Assembly (NCBI GenBank): GCA_021613535.1
Contig: CP075496.1
Location: 1,860,001-1,924,000, forward strand
DNA length: 64,000 bases
Source: Adineta vaga
Lineage: Eukaryota > Rotifera
Reading direction: 5' to 3'
A program made the position numbers and the translations under genes. Shown here one piece after another: positions 25,412 to 37,061 of the stretch (the first letter of the stretch is position 1; every line of letters starts with the position of its first letter). The notes under the pieces were generated by a model that ran no database searches, had not been told where the DNA came from, and saw nothing but the letters and a program-made list of their open reading frames with translations.

Positions 25412-25605
25412 ACTGTTTTTTTCCTCCTAAGTCTATCTTATTTATTATATATGAGTTATAATTAGATCAATAAGAAGCAAAATAGACACGAAAATGAGAT
25501 ATTCATAGAGATTTCCATCAGTCTTTTTCCTAATAAATCTCTCTTTTTAGATATATTATTCTTATTTTGTTCAACTTGTCAGAAAACATTCGATTCTGCA
25601 ATATA
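25412..25605 (+). promoter_or_regulatory. Intercistronic spacer cytochrome b5-Acinus
   Basis: 194 bp with AATAAA at about 25532-25537 and an acceptor-like caacttgtcag ending 23 nt before the Acinus ATG. Confidence 0.4.
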
Positions 25606-28600
25606 ATGGCAGAAGCTCAACTAACAAATCAATTAACACGAATTGATTCGATGACTAATGTTGAATTACGTGCAGAACTTAAACGACGTGGTTGTCCAAC
25701 ATCAGGCAATAAAAAAGATCTTCTAGCAAAATTACGCGTTGCTTTACAAAAAGAATATGAACAAGCATTAGAAGCTGCATCGACAACTTCAACTGTTGAT
25801 TCAATGAGTCTTGATGGACGAAATAATAATTATTCAAATTTACAACAATCACCAGTTGTACCATTTGATGTTAATAGATCTTCATTAAATAATTCAACAG
25901 GATCATCAAATAATTATATGACACCACATAGTGGAAGTCCAATGGTATATTCTCAACATATGCATAGTGGAGAAGTACCATTAACCTATACAAATTTACA
26001 AATTCATGATCAAGTAAGATAATAGTTAAAGAAAGAGATTAGAATTACTTTTTTTTTCTTTTTTCCATAGGCTACTGGACAATATCCATCTGTGTATAAT
26101 TTAACAATGAATCAAAATGTTCATCAACCTCCAGCTCCTATGATTCCTGTACCCCAGCAATTAACTCTTTCAACAGGAGAAAGACATCAAATGTATGATC
26201 AATCACTTTTACATAATCAACAACAACAACAACAACAACAATTTTCACCAATGAGTACACGTCGACAACGAACTAGTGTAGATACTCCAACAAATGCAGT
26301 TATTCCTCCAAATATTCCTGAAGTATCACCCGAGAAAAAACCACGAACACGAAGTAAAAAACCATCGGTTGATTCTCAACCGAATGATATTCAACAACCA
26401 ATAGAATCATATGTAAATCCACCAGTTCAAAATTTACCACCTGAAATCATTCATTCAATACCTATTCAAACACCGATTATCAACGAACCAATAGCTGACA
26501 ATTCATCGACAATGAATATCACTGGCAATGATATAGAGGTGAACCCGCTTGTGAGTAAGAGCCATGAGGAGGAACAAAAAGATCTAGGACAAGTAAGAGA
26601 AGAAAGAGGAGATTCACGTTCACCATCTGTAGACAGTAGTAGTGTCAAGTCCGAGTCTGTTATTAAAGAAATCCCGTTATCCGGCGATCGACATCGTTTG
26701 AGTCGATCGAAATCACCTAAATCACGTTGGCATCATTCACCATCACCTCAACAACCACAAACTAATCAGCCACCAACGATTGTGGAAGAACAAAACTCGG
26801 CTATAGCAACTACAAACGATGATAATAAGTATGTTGAATAAATACCTTATTTATACATGATTTTCAATCTATATTACATTTTTCTTTAGTACAACTAATG
26901 TTCAAGTTGAAAAGTCATCGAGTATAACTTTATCCGCCGAGAATACGAATGATTCAGGTGTTAATGAACAACAACAACAAGTATGATGATTGATTTTGTC
27001 AATATTTACTCAATAACAATATCTGTTTGTTATTTTAGAATGAATTACCCGAAATTAAAACACAGGAGCCTACGAAAAGTATCTATTCTTATCACTTTTA
27101 TATAAGACATATTATATTCTCTTATTTTGAATAGAAGAAGAATCAACATTAGCTATCACTAATAATAATAATGATAATAATAATCAACAACCGGAAAAAG
27201 CTGCACCTGAACAACAACTAAGACCTAGTCGTTCTCAAACATCAACATCATCTACATCCACATCGGTAATGAAAGGTTTAAATCGATCGACAGGAAGCAA
27301 CCGAATGAATCTATCATCAGATGTACTTAAAGTAATATTGAATCTTTTTCCTATTTGTCCATATATTTATTGTTTTTCTTTAATTCAGACGCTTATTCCA
27401 AATATTAGTTTAGCACCTGAATCAGTTGTAACGGATGAACTTGAAGCTTCTGTTAATGACATTGATCATACTGATGATAATGAACATTCAGATGAAGCCA
27501 TACTTGAAACAAGTATTGGTAATGGTCATCTTTTATCTGATTCGATGACTATTGGCGAAATAGCTGATCAAAAACAACAACGTAATCGAACGGTTGTCAT
27601 TGATGTTAATGTATGTATCAATTATCAATTATCAATTAAAATAAAGATATTTTTATTCGAATTTCTTAGGTTGATTCTTCATCATTAAATAATGATCTTA
27701 TTGGAAATGGTTCCGACATTCGAAAAAAGACTCAAACACCAGCACCACCTGCTCGTATTGCTTCTTTCGAATCGAAAACATTACATGATGGAAAAACTAA
27801 TGGTAGTGTACATTTCTCTTCAATAGGAAACTATATTTCTTTTTTTTCAAATAGCACTTATGATGGATGCACCGGTACGTGTAAAAGATGTTACAGAAGC
27901 AATTGAACCACCTAGTCGAATTATATACATTCGTGGTCTCACACGTCCATTCACACTTACATTGTTAAAAGAACTTCTTAAAGATTATGGAGCATTAGTG
28001 GATGGTGAACTTTGGCTTGATAAAATAAAAAGTCAATGTTTTGTCACTGTAAGATCTTTTTTTTTGAACTAATTTCTTCGATTTATATTACATCTTCTGT
28101 TTATATTAGTATGCGACACTTGAAGGAGCACAAAAGGCTCGTGAAGGTCTTGATGGTTGTCGATGGCCATCAACCAATCCGAAAACATTGTCTGTTCGAT
28201 TTGGTCGTCAAGACGAAGTAAATTTTGTTTGTTTTTAAATACAAAGATTAGATATTATGATTATTCTTTTACTTTTTAGTTTGAATTTAGTAAAACACAT
28301 GATTTACCACCTGATCAAATGTCGACTGGTAAAAAAATTGTTCAAAGTATTTTTAAATTCATTCGATTTTCGTAGATACAATGGATACGACAAATAATCG
28401 TCTTATTCAAGAAAAATCAGCTTCTACGAATAAAACATCATTACGTCGATCAATCAGTCCTACTAATTACACAAATGTTAACAATAAAAAATTTCGTCCA
28501 AGTGGTAATGCTGATGTACGAGAATGGGATCTACCGAAATTTCAACAGCAAGATGATAAATCATCGACAGAACGTCATGTTATTGAAGAACAAACAGGTA

Positions 28601-29126
28601 TTTCGATGAACCTAACAGCTCTCATCTATTAGAATATTGTACTTTCTTTTATTTGTTATACTAGTAAAAAGTACTGAACCACCGGCGAAAGGACTCGATG
28701 ATTACTTCCGTAAAACAAAAGCTAAACCAGCGATCTATTGGTTACCATTAACCGAAGAACAAGTAAGATCTTTGATTTTTGGTTTTATTCGATAGTAAAT
28801 TATTGATTTTGTAATTTAGATTGTTGAACGAACGCGTCGACAGGAACAACGTAATGCTGAACGTGATGAAGAACAGAAAAAACGACAACTCGATGAAACT
28901 GCACGTAATTCCAGCAATAATAAAGATTCTGTATGATTTTTTAAGATTTATTTTTGAAAATTGTTATTGAGCTAAGTTTTTTATCTTCTAGAAATCTCGT
29001 TCCAATAATAATGAAAATGCATCATCGAATCGTTCTCAACGTCGATCTCAATCACCTCGAGATAAACGTCGACGTGTGTCTTCAGGTGCTACACCACCAC
29101 CTCGCCGAGATAATAAACGGCATTAG
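25606..29126 (+). CDS. ACIN1: Acinus homologue (SAP, RRM, RSB motif)
   Basis: About ten or more exons. ATG at 25606 ([14 protein letters not shown]), 23 nt after an acceptor-like AG at 25581-25582. Domains in order: a SAP DNA/RNA-binding motif ([20 protein letters not shown], residues about 18-45); a long low-complexity Pro/Gln/Ser region; an RRM ([20 protein letters not shown], exons near 27860-28218); the RNPS1-SAP18-binding (RSB) motif [20 protein letters not shown] (near 28690-28760); then a basic Arg/Ser-rich tail ending in RRDNKRH. Acinus with RNPS1 and SAP18 forms the ASAP complex on the exon-junction complex and affects splicing and apoptosis. The RSB motif is diagnostic because it occurs in Acinus and Pinin only. 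Exon edges in the low-complexity part are less certain. Confidence 0.9.
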
Positions 29127-30311
29127 ATATGATTGATTTGTATTTGTTTCAATCAAGAGTGTACATAATCTATACTCTTTCCTTTCTTCTTTCTTTTTTG
29201 TTTTTCATTGTTCTATGGCTATGAGATGCGACCGAAAAAAGAAATCCAGAAATTTGTTTGTACACATCAACCAACATTTCTTTCTCCAGTTTGTTTTACT
29301 TTCATTTCGCGAGAGTATGTCATTGTTGTTTGTATTTGTGTTTTTCTTCTCTCTTCTTTTTTTGTCTTCTATTGCTGAACCAAAAAATAAACTAAACAAC
29401 AATTTTTTGTCTCTTCTTTCTATCCTGAATCATTTACAAGACACATGAAAGTTCAGGATTAATTAACATAGTCATTTATCATCGTTTTCAGTAAATTGAA
29501 AAAAAAATGACATTTAGGTTTGCTCACGCATGAATTTGATGAAACTTCTACATTATCGATGTTCTTTAAAACAAAAGGAATATGTGAGATCTGCGCCTAA
29601 GTTTAGATGGCGAGAAAAGAATATCAATTCACACCAGTGAAAAACAAATTTGGCATAAAGAGTAGAAGTTTTATGCTTAGTTTCAGACTAATCATTGATC
29701 ATTTCTTAGTAATTTTATCAGTTACGAATCGCTTCGATCGCATTTTCATTCTAATAGAAAACAAGAAACGATAGTATTTAAATTATTGCAATCTGAAACA
29801 AGATTAATTTCAATTGAAAACCTACCCTGAAACTTTTTCTTAATCAAATGGTTTAGAATACAACTGTAATCGTATAAAGATAGATACTCTAAATAAAATA
29901 CTTGCGAAGTCAAAGCTGAAAATATATTTGATTACTTCCTGTATTCTTTCATAATCGTTTAGTGACATTTCCTTTGCATACTTGTGTTTTATTAGTGTCA
30001 CATGTATTCTTATAAGCAGAAGAGTTTACTTAGTATCTCTTATTCATCATTTTATGAAAATATCAAGACATTAAATATGCGAAAATTCGTCAATTTTATA
30101 TTCAAAAAACAAATCAGAAATCAATAGAGAAAATCTTTGTCAAATGGTTCGTTTAATATTATGAATTGAATCTTTTTTTTTTCACAATATCTTACTTTGA
30201 TTAAAAAAACAAAAATACATAGTAAAGTTTTCAAAACTCAAAAAAATATGATCAACAAATAACTACATCATATATTTTTCTTTTCTTCTTTCTTATTGTA
30301 ACAAAAAAATA
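29127..30311. other. 3' region between convergent Acinus and GPCR
   Basis: AATAAA near 29386 is a plausible Acinus poly(A) signal. The rest is AT-rich without coding-like frames. Antisense open frames at 29205-29448 are T/C-rich and look spurious. Confidence 0.45.
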
Positions 30312-31928
30312 TTATTTTGGTAATAAAGATATATATTCTTTCGGATGATTTTTGTCTGTCGTATGAAGATTATCTACAAGTGTACTTAAATTAATTTGAT
30401 CAGTTTTAATTGATACACGTATTTGTTGTGGCGTAGTACTTTGATATCGACTTAATCGTGGTTGACTATTGGTCTTTGATCGTCGACGAACTTCACGTTG
30501 AAAAAATTGAGGTAAATGTGGTAGCAGTGCTCCAAACCATTCACATAATGTTCGACGATAAGGTGGAGAAGTAATACCTTAGAGAGAGAGAGAGAGAAAG
30601 AAAGAAAAATAAAAGAAAATCTTATTTTAAAAATAATTTACCGTAGAAAATAAAATTCAACGAATGATTACAATATTGCATTAGATAGATAATAGCTTTA
30701 AAACGTGGATATGCTACTTCTTCATTAGGATTACGAAATAAAATTGTTGTTACAAGAACAACTGGACTGACAAGTATAAAATACAATAAATTTAAAGTAA
30801 ACAGTAAATAGAATAAACTTTTTGCTTTATTTGTTGTTCCACCAATGTGATTATGTTGAGTAGTACGACCTACACGATTAATTCGTCGTTGTTGATAATA
30901 GACGCGATAAACGATTAGAAATGTTCCAATACTCATGACAGTAAAAGGTATCAAAGCATAGAGACATACATCCACCCATTCCCAAACCTAAATCATGCAA
31001 AGTTTTTCTTTTTTCATGTTATTCAATCAAAAAAGATACTTACATGATCCCAAAAGAATTCATATCGACTTCCTTTTGTTGCTACACATTGACCTACTGA
31101 AAGTGTTGTTGTCGAAGAATCAAACGTCGATATATATGCAGTTACATTTGGCATCGATGTAACAAATGATGAATAGAAAAATCGATTGGATACTGATGTA
31201 GATGACGATCCTATATCTCGTTTTTCTCTTGAACATAGGAAACTCCAGGAAGGATTATCACAGACGGAAAATATTACAAATGATGATTCAATGTTACGTT
31301 TATGTCGATAAGTATTTTGTTCGAAATCTTTCGTTATAAATGACATTGATGTTGATAAACTTCCACGTAATGGTGATAGGGTTGTATATTCATCCATATT
31401 TGTTATTAATTCGATTGGATCGGGAGTTTGTATATGAAGAAAGGCTAATTCATGACAATTAAGTAATGCAATCACAACTAAAATACTTGCAACAATATAA
31501 TCTGCTGAACGTGGTGTACAAAATTTTCGAGCATATTGTATAAAATTTGTTGCGACAGCACGATCAACAGATATGAATGATAGAATCCATGATGAACAAT
31601 GTTGAGACCAATAGGTTATAAATGTATGTAAACGACATGTTATTGGATGAAGATTTCGTAAGGAAAATGCTCCACCATATTCAATCGTTAGAAATAAATC
31701 AAGTAAACCAGAATATAATACTAATAGATCCATTAAAGAAAGTAATGCAAGATAACGAAATGTTGATGATTTACGTAGTGTACCATGTGAAAAAATAATA
31801 AATGAAAGAATATTACCAAATGTTCCGACAATAAGAAGAAATATTGAACCATAACGTACAAGAGATGGATCAACACCAGGTCCCGCTGCTGGTGATGATA
31901 CTGACGATGTTTGAGAATTGTCACTCAT
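30312..31928 (-). CDS. Rhodopsin-like (class A) GPCR with long ECL2
   Basis: Three exons, 31044-31928, 30642-30987 and 30312-30577, sum to 498 residues in frame. Seven hydrophobic segments fit the class A plan: GNILSFIIF in TM1, LALLSLMDLLVLYSG in TM2, the TM3 Cys98 and FISVDRAV at its end (DRA instead of DRY), TM4 around 143-166, and TM5 to TM7 in exons 2-3. TM7 ends CNHSLNFIFYG, a variant of NPxxY. The C-tail has a likely palmitoylation Cys (RRTLCEWF). The second extracellular loop is about 130 residues and carries two furin-type sites, RHKR at 208-211 and REKR at 234-237, with Cys223 and Cys232 between them. The pattern suggests a peptide receptor; the ligand is unknown. An acceptor-like ttccag sits 8 nt before the ATG. 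Confidence 0.88.
30583..30608. repeat. (ag)n/(aaag)n microsatellite in a GPCR intron
   Basis: A simple (ag)n run followed by aaag units lies within the intron 30578-30641. On the coding strand it forms the pyrimidine tract in front of the exon 3 acceptor. Confidence 0.85.
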
Positions 31929-34900
31929 TTCATCATCTGGAAGATATGAATGAAATTAAACGAAAGTTCAGATCGATTTGATTGAAATTTTCTCCTTTGA
32001 CTTTATCAATAAGATTTTGCTAACATCTATATTAGCAGTTAGTTTGATTATTTAGTCACTCACTCATATTGAATCGGCCAACTGATTTGGCCATGTGGAA
32101 ACCGTCAGAGTTCATAAATGCCGGATCTGATTACATACGAGTCATTGAATAGAAATATTTCGCACACAATGTAGTTCTATTTCTTCTCTTTCCTTATTCC
32201 ATCTGTATGACTCCCTTTCTCTCTCGTTTTTTCTTCTTCTTCTCAGTTTTTTTGTTTCGTATACATTTGCATGCTTTCTCTCGTTTTTTCCTCTCTTTTC
32301 TCATCTTCAAGTGCAAGTCGTTTTTCAAGCGACAAAAAAAAATCGTTTTTCTATCCTATCAATACGAGACAACAACAAACATATACCCATACACTGATAT
32401 AGATATACACAACAGCTGTCTCAGAATAAATCATGAAATAATTACTTATACATAGAAATAGTGTGATCACCTGTTTTATTTCAAGTATCTTCTTTCAATT
32501 CTCTATATTCTTATCATAACAAAAACAAACTGATTAATTTCTAATTTATAATAATAAACAAATGAGAAGATATTTTTACAAGAATATATGTAAATGACAA
32601 AATCTAACCTTGAATATTCACTTTTTCTTTTCAATATAAAAAAAATCTATTCTTCCACCCACTTCAATACTTCACAACCGACAACAAGAGAGAAAGATAA
32701 GGTCGAACTATGCTTTTCCTCTTATGAATAATAAGTTATTCACTGACAATTGCCTATTTTAAGAATTCTGAAGTATTCATATCTGTGCCACTAAGAATTG
32801 ATATAAAATCGAAATTAGTAATGGATTAATAAAATTTTCATGTTATTATATTGCAGAGAACAACTATATTATTTAACAAATTTGTATTACCAAAAGAACG
32901 AACAGACAAACAAAAAAAGGAAGTAAGTTCTGATGTTCTTTATTGACAAAGATTTGATAGATTCTCTCTTTCTAAATATCATTCTTCTCTCTCTCTCTAG
33001 CTAGTCGATCAATGTTCCCTAGCGGCCCTTTTTCCTCATCATTAACATTCATCTAATATGGTGTCATGAATTTATCGATGATGATGAAGTGTAAATGATT
33101 ATATCTCATTTTAATCATCCAAAACAGTTAGTTTTGTTTCTCTAAGGTTGATTCTAAACTGCTCATAGATCGAGAAGATTTCAATGCGGAAGTATCGAAA
33201 TCACAAGATAAAAATAACAGTCTGAGCTAATCGGATCTAAACGATAGCTTGATATTTGTTTATAAACGATCAATTGAATGAGAGAAAAAGAAAATCTCAT
33301 AAATGTATGTTTTCATCAAACTTGTTGTGCCAGTCAATGTTTCATTTCGAACGACTAATCAAATAGAAACTAATTGTTAATAACCAAATAAATGTAAAGA
33401 AATTCTTCTTAAACCGATTTTTATTAACATAAAGCAAGAGAGATAGGAGAAAAAAATGAACGAACGAACGAAAGAACGATCCATCAGTCGATTGATCGAG
33501 CTTGAAAACATACTTACATTGATACAGGAAGATTTGCCATTTTCATCCTTGACTTAGTCCTTTCGCTTAGTACATTTGTAAATGTCTTTGAACTCTTAAT
33601 TCTAATACTATCAAAGAAAAACAAGATTCACTGCGTTGTTGACGGATCGTGTTCTAAAACTGCACTACTCGGTCGTTTCTCTTGGCTTTGATCGAATTAC
33701 ACTACACACATACACATGCACATAACAAAACACTCTATCTTGGATTCTGTCAATGAAGACAACAGACAAAAAGAGTTCTTAAAAAAGGAAAAGAGAAAAT
33801 ATAAAGGAGAGAACAACGGAAAAGTTTTCTCTTCCTATTAGTGATGCTTTTGCTTCCTTTCCACATCATCACTGTTCTTCTACTATCACGAACATAGACA
33901 CACACACACACATTTATATATACACATACACAAACGGAAGCAATCATCGAGAGCGGTAACAGTGGCAAAACTAATATCTAAAGAAGAATAACACGATTAA
34001 TTTGTTTCAAACGTGAGATATTGATCATAATCACACGTAATGAGAGAAAATAGAATACATCTGTATTCATCTAAGTAAGACATAATCACATGCAAAACAA
34101 ATCATATTTTTATACGAATGATCATGTGTGAAACTAGAAAAGATTTCATAGTTAAAAACAAAAAATTATCGATGCATATGCACGCTATTCTAATGTTGAT
34201 ACAAATAAGAATGATTAAATCTATTTATATACATCAACTTACTAAGATTTTCGATTCGATCATTACTAATTTAATTTACAAAACGAACCAAAGAAATTCG
34301 TCATGAGAAGAAGAAGAAGATAGTACTTTTTACTTATAGTATCAACGTCATTCATGCGTATAAGAAAAATAACTATGATAGAAACAACAAGACTACGTGA
34401 CAAATCTTCTTTCTAGAAATCATCAATATGAATAGATGAAAACGTCGAAATTCGATACGTCTGTCAATAGAATTCACAGTGGTGGAAAAAAAGAACTCCC
34501 ATATTTGCACAATCTTATTATATATAGAGAGATATGCAATGAAAAATACACATTGAAAATCTATTTGATCTTCTGAGTATGTCAACAGGAGACTCACGAG
34601 ACGAAACGTGCTTATCCCTAATGATAAACTCGTCATAACCAGTAAGAAATAGAAGGAAAAAAAAGCTTATCCTTATAATTTCATTTTGAAGGCGAGGAAA
34701 AGGTGGTAACATTCTGTATGTTATTTGATTAATATATGTGTAACACGACCTCCAACAATACGTATTCTAATAAGTTAATTCATTACATATTGCCACTTCA
34801 TTATATACTATGCCTACATACATCCGTTGACTTATTGTCCGCACAGTTCTTTTTTTTCTATAGGGAATCAAGTTCATTTGTGAATCTCTTTCACTTTCTG

Positions 34901-35453
34901 ATTGAACCAATTGAAAAAAAAATAGAAAAAAAAACCCTAGAAATTCTACTCACTCATATTCACACATCATCAATAACTTATTGTCCTTCGTTTTCTTCTT
35001 TTTTTTTGTTTTTTTTACGTGTTTTTCTTTTCTCTCTCTCTCTCTCGAGACGTACGATCTGCATTGGAAATGACTGATTTGCAAAAGCGAGCAGCTTGTT
35101 TTATATAATTTGTATGAAAAGTAGTTTTTCTTTCTTAGCAGCCTGCCACAATTTATTTTTCCAAGACGAAGAAAAAGAAGAGTCTCTTTTTTTTTCTTTT
35201 ATTCGAAAAAATTATCTACGTCTAAAGTAACATATAAAGATAATCAGCTTGATTTTTTATTTACAAATGAGAAAGATGATTAACCGGAAGGTATACAAAA
35301 AAAAAGTTTGTTCGTCAAAGTCTGAGTAGGAAAAAAAACTAATTATTCTTTCATAAAAGATAGATGATAAATATCTTATTAGTTTATTGTAAATATAAAA
35401 ATATCCAATATTTGTGTTCTTTTTTTCTTCTCTCTTGTTGCTTGACTTAAAAA
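31929..35453. other. Gene-poor region upstream of the GPCR
   Basis: 3.5 kb with no convincing coding frame, between the GPCR 5' end and the 3' end of the next minus-strand gene. It has homopurine/homopyrimidine tracts (32200-32340, 34980-35050), a (ac)n run near 33898-33910 and a (ctct)n run near 35030-35045. Noncoding 5' exons of the GPCR may lie here. Open frames at 32207-32455, 33750-33968, 34373-34712 and 34736-35077 follow low-complexity composition and were not accepted. Confidence 0.45.
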
Positions 35454-36170
35454 TTAAGTTCCAACAAATGATGACGCTCTTGAAAGAGTTTGTCGAACAT
35501 TTTGAGGTACTGTACGAGTTTTTGAGAAGACAAAATTTTGATGAAGAACATTTTTATCATCGTAATAACTCGAAACATTGACTAAATCCAAACGTGTACG
35601 TAAAAGAATTTCCAAAATCTCAATGATTGATGAATTTGGAAGTTCTATACATCCATAACGTTTACCTTCGAGATTAATTGAAGTATAATTTGTTGTTGGT
35701 GTACCAATCGTTTGAGCACGACCGATTGAACTCAAAACTTTCCTACGATTAGGACTACTAGATGCTTTCGGAGGAGTCGAAGCACTTTTCGATGATGTGA
35801 TTGATGTTTTACGAAGAGTAGAAACAATAGGTGGACCATCCTCATCGACATCATGTTCTTCCACAGTTGAAAAACTCGATTTCAATGGTGGTGGTGATGA
35901 ACGTGAATTGGTCGGTTCATCTTCATAACTAATTATATTGGAAGTATAACGTTCAAAGATTGAATACAAAAATTGCAATTCACCAAAAAGAAGAACTTTC
36001 GAATCAATAGAAAGTACTGAATTTGAACTATCTTGACGTTTTAAATAGATCGTATCTGAATAATGAGGTTGAGAATTAGATGGCATTTTTTCACCAATCG
36101 ATGCTAATGTTCGTCGACGAACATTTAGAACTGATTCAAGATCAACACTGCCTGTATTAATAATCGACAT
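35454..36170 (-). CDS. Unknown small-family protein, paralogue A (single exon)
   Basis: An uninterrupted 238-codon frame. It is a paralogue of the next gene: VDLESVLNVRRRTLAS here against IDLESVLQVRRRRLSV there; then SDTIYLKR, LLFGELQFLYSIFERYTSNI, and CIELPNSSIIEILEILL. Copy A carries an extra 70-residue Ser/Pro-rich insert (around residues 85-155) not found in B. I do not know the family. The core pattern (..LFG...L..IFE.YTS.., then ..EILEIL.....DLVNVSS.....NFVFSK) recalls the H1 domain of KCTD8/12/16, but this is a remembered resemblance, not a search result. It lies 123 bp downstream of B on the same strand, with an acceptor-like cgtcttctag 7 nt before the ATG. Confidence 0.72.
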   Translation of the reverse strand: MSIINTGSVDLESVLNVRRRTLASIGEKMPSNSQPHYSDTIYLKRQDSSNSVLSIDSKVLLFGELQFLYSIFERYTSNIISYEDEPTNSRSSPPPLKSSFSTVEEHDVDEDGPPIVSTLRKTSITSSKSASTPPKASSSPNRRKVLSSIGRAQTIGTPTTNYTSINLEGKRYGCIELPNSSIIEILEILLRTRLDLVNVSSYYDDKNVLHQNFVFSKTRTVPQNVRQTLSRASSFVGT

Positions 36171-36293
36171 TGTTAATCTAGAAGACGAAGAAGACGGAAA
36201 AAGAAAAAAATGAAAAAGAAACGAATTTTAAGATTAACTAAGTTCTATTTATTAAAACGGATCAATTTTAGTTTATATGCTGTATAGAAGAAA
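36171..36293 (-). promoter_or_regulatory. Short intercistronic spacer with acceptor-like signal
   Basis: 123 bp between the stop of paralogue B and the ATG of paralogue A. On the minus strand it has AATAAA and, near its end, a pyrimidine tract ending cgtcttctag, 7 nt before the ATG. This is the layout expected for trans-splicing of a downstream gene. Confidence 0.45.
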
Positions 36294-37061
36294 TTAATGT
36301 GCTTTGGTATCGATTAATGGTAATGGCCGAGCTGAATCTTGTGTATCTTTATTCCGTAATAAGATGAATTCTTGTAATTTTGTTGTTTGTCCAAAATTAG
36401 TTGAATTTGCAACAATTGAAAAATAATGTTTATGTAAAATTTCCAAAACTTCAATTAATGACATTGTTGGTAATTCCAATGTTGTATAAATTTTTCCCGA
36501 TAAACGATCATGATTTTTGACCATCTCAGGATCGACATTATGAATTTTAATATGTGATGTATATTTTTGAAAAATATCCGTTAGAACATGATAATCACCT
36601 AATCGAAAAATACGAATAATTATATATTGGAAAACTTCAAAGATATTAAAACTACCATGAAATATACATCGAGCATCTTCTTTAAGTATATCATTCGATT
36701 TTTCTACTTTTAAAAAGATGACATCAGTATACCGATGTGAATCTTGAGATGCCTGAGGTGTTGTGACGGATAAACGTCGTCGGCGTACTTGAAGAACCGA
36801 TTCAAGATCAATTTCAGTTGTTGACATACCTCGTGATATAGTTTGATCCATTGAAGTTGACTAGATACAACGTTGAAAAAAAGACAGAATACGATCAAGT
36901 CAAACAAACAAACAAAGAAAGTTAATTTAATCATCAAATGAAAAGAGAAGATTTACCGAAGAATTTTGTTGTGAAAAAGAACCTTGTTTTTCAACTATGG
37001 GCATCAATACTGGGGTTACAACGAAAGAATCTCGTCTTGCTATGGCTGCTTCCTCATACAT
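36294..37061 (-). CDS. Unknown small-family protein, paralogue B (three exons)
   Basis: Exons 36957-37061, 36656-36860 and 36294-36598 join in frame to 204 residues. Exon 1 (MYEEAAIARRDSFVV) is the antisense of an unrelated open frame and is supported by its donor (gtaaat), by the acceptor gtatctag at 36861-36862 and by phase. The intron 36599-36655 is 57 bp, a multiple of three, and stop-free, so an unspliced reading adds 19 false residues. Spliced, CIFHGDYHVLTDIFQKYTSHI aligns with LLFGELQFLYSIFERYTSNI in paralogue A. The RRRRLS stretch resembles a basophilic kinase site. Function unknown; no membrane segment or signal peptide is seen. Its start lies about 2.2 kb from the divergent ARM-TIR-SAM gene. 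Confidence 0.75.
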
